DNA from: Methanobrevibacter sp.
GTDB lineage: Archaea; Methanobacteriota; Methanobacteria; Methanobacteriales; Methanobacteriaceae
Direction of reading: 5' to 3'
Assembly (NCBI GenBank): GCA_016291275.1
Contig: JAEEWY010000027.1
Coordinates: forward strand, 1-12,422
Length of the DNA stretch: 12,422 nucleotides
The stretch's first letter is position 1; every line of letters starts with the position of its first letter. The position numbers and the translations under genes are program-made. Of this stretch, positions 12,051-12,422 are shown in pieces. Below the pieces are notes generated by a model. The model was given only the letters and a program-made list of their open reading frames with translations. It did not search any database and was not told the DNA's origin.

Positions 12051-12422
12051 ATGTAATGCATTGTATAAAACTGGCAAGAATGCACCTACATCAGTTACAA
12101 TACCAACAACTTGTGCACTACCTCTATCTGAAAGTTTAGTAACGGTAGATGGGTTAATGTCTACACAGATACTTTTTACTCTTGAAGGCAATAGGTTACC
12201 AGTTGCAATGGAATGCAACATAGTTGAAATCATGATGACCATGTCAACTTCCTGAGCATACTTACGCATTAGCTTTTGTGATTCAACAGTATCTGTAATC
12301 ACATCAGGGAGAGGTCCATCATCACGAATGGATCCTGCCAATACGAATGGAACATCGTTTTTAATACATTCATACATGATTCCGCTTTTCAAGGTTCCAT
12401 CTTCAACAGCTTCCCTAATTGA
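12045..12422 (-). CDS. TIGR00300-family LOR/SDH protein (archaeal ornithine cyclodeaminase), 3' part only
   Basis: The frame is open through the window end, so only the last 125 residues are visible and no start is present. The sequence begins SIREAVEDGTLKSGIMYECI and continues VPFVLAGSIRDDGPLPDVITDT, MISTMLHSIATGNLLPS, VKSICVDINPSTVTKLSDRGSAQVVGIVTDVGAFLP. These blocks identify the LOR/SDH bifunctional-enzyme conserved domain family. A methanogen member has been characterised as an ornithine cyclodeaminase that makes proline from ornithine, unrelated to the bacterial mu-crystallin type. The same domain forms the C-terminal part of cyanobacterial ArgZ/AgrE. The visible portion is the NAD-binding half. 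Its job here is most likely proline synthesis; that step is inferred from the family. The adenine deaminase gene follows 119 bp downstream. Confidence 0.88.
   Translation of the reverse strand, partial: SIREAVEDGTLKSGIMYECIKNDVPFVLAGSIRDDGPLPDVITDTVESQKLMRKYAQEVDMVIMISTMLHSIATGNLLPSRVKSICVDINPSTVTKLSDRGSAQVVGIVTDVGAFLPVLYNALHE

Overview
The window looks like chromosomal DNA from a low-GC methanogenic archaeon of the order Methanobacteriales, most likely Methanobrevibacter or a close relative. This is inferred from several things: an archaeal HMf-type histone, an archaeal NOG1-type GTPase, AMMECR1, DUF447 and archaeal LOR/SDH (ornithine cyclodeaminase) family proteins, very AT-rich intergenic DNA with TATA boxes of the type TTTATAAA, oligo-T ends after genes, and GGTGA/GGAGG ribosome binding sites. 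No transposase, integrase, CRISPR array, tRNA or rRNA was seen. The gene content is mostly ordinary housekeeping.

Layout, left to right. Positions 1-1229 hold the 3' part of a GMC-type flavin oxidoreductase with a ferredoxin-like cysteine motif; its tail runs into a 42-bp tandem repeat that ends in a terminator hairpin (1218-1375). pyrI, the aspartate carbamoyltransferase regulatory chain (minus, 1430-1891), is divergent from tldD (plus, 2057-3427). An AMMECR1 protein (3637-4194) and a NOG1-family GTPase (4370-5422) follow on the plus strand, separated by 175-209 bp and so probably transcribed separately. A 473-bp gene-free stretch (5423-5895) precedes an Hsp20/alpha-crystallin-like gene (5896-6540). 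A 413-bp gap with a strong hairpin then precedes a histone gene (6954-7157).

From 7280 onward most genes are on the minus strand: an FMN-dependent flavoprotein with clustered cysteines (7280-7945) and a double-SIS sugar-phosphate enzyme resembling the isomerase half of GlmS (8081-9094). A DUF447 split-barrel flavoprotein (plus, 9316-9966) is divergent from the SIS gene. Adenine deaminase (minus, 10054-11925) and the 3' part of a TIGR00300 LOR/SDH-type ornithine cyclodeaminase gene (minus, 12045 to the window end) close the window.

The genes do not form one pathway. They are mainly single-gene units for nucleotide metabolism (pyrI, adenine deaminase), amino-acid metabolism (LOR/SDH), amino-sugar metabolism (SIS), ribosome assembly (NOG1), peptide processing (TldD), chromatin (histone) and stress (Hsp20). 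The most interesting region is the control DNA upstream of the Hsp20 gene. It has three inverted repeats built from GTATAC half-sites about 20 bp apart, two of them in a duplicated TATA-plus-operator module, followed by a long AU-rich leader that can fold. This suggests a dedicated repressor, possibly with post-transcriptional control. I did not see a clearly new multi-gene system.
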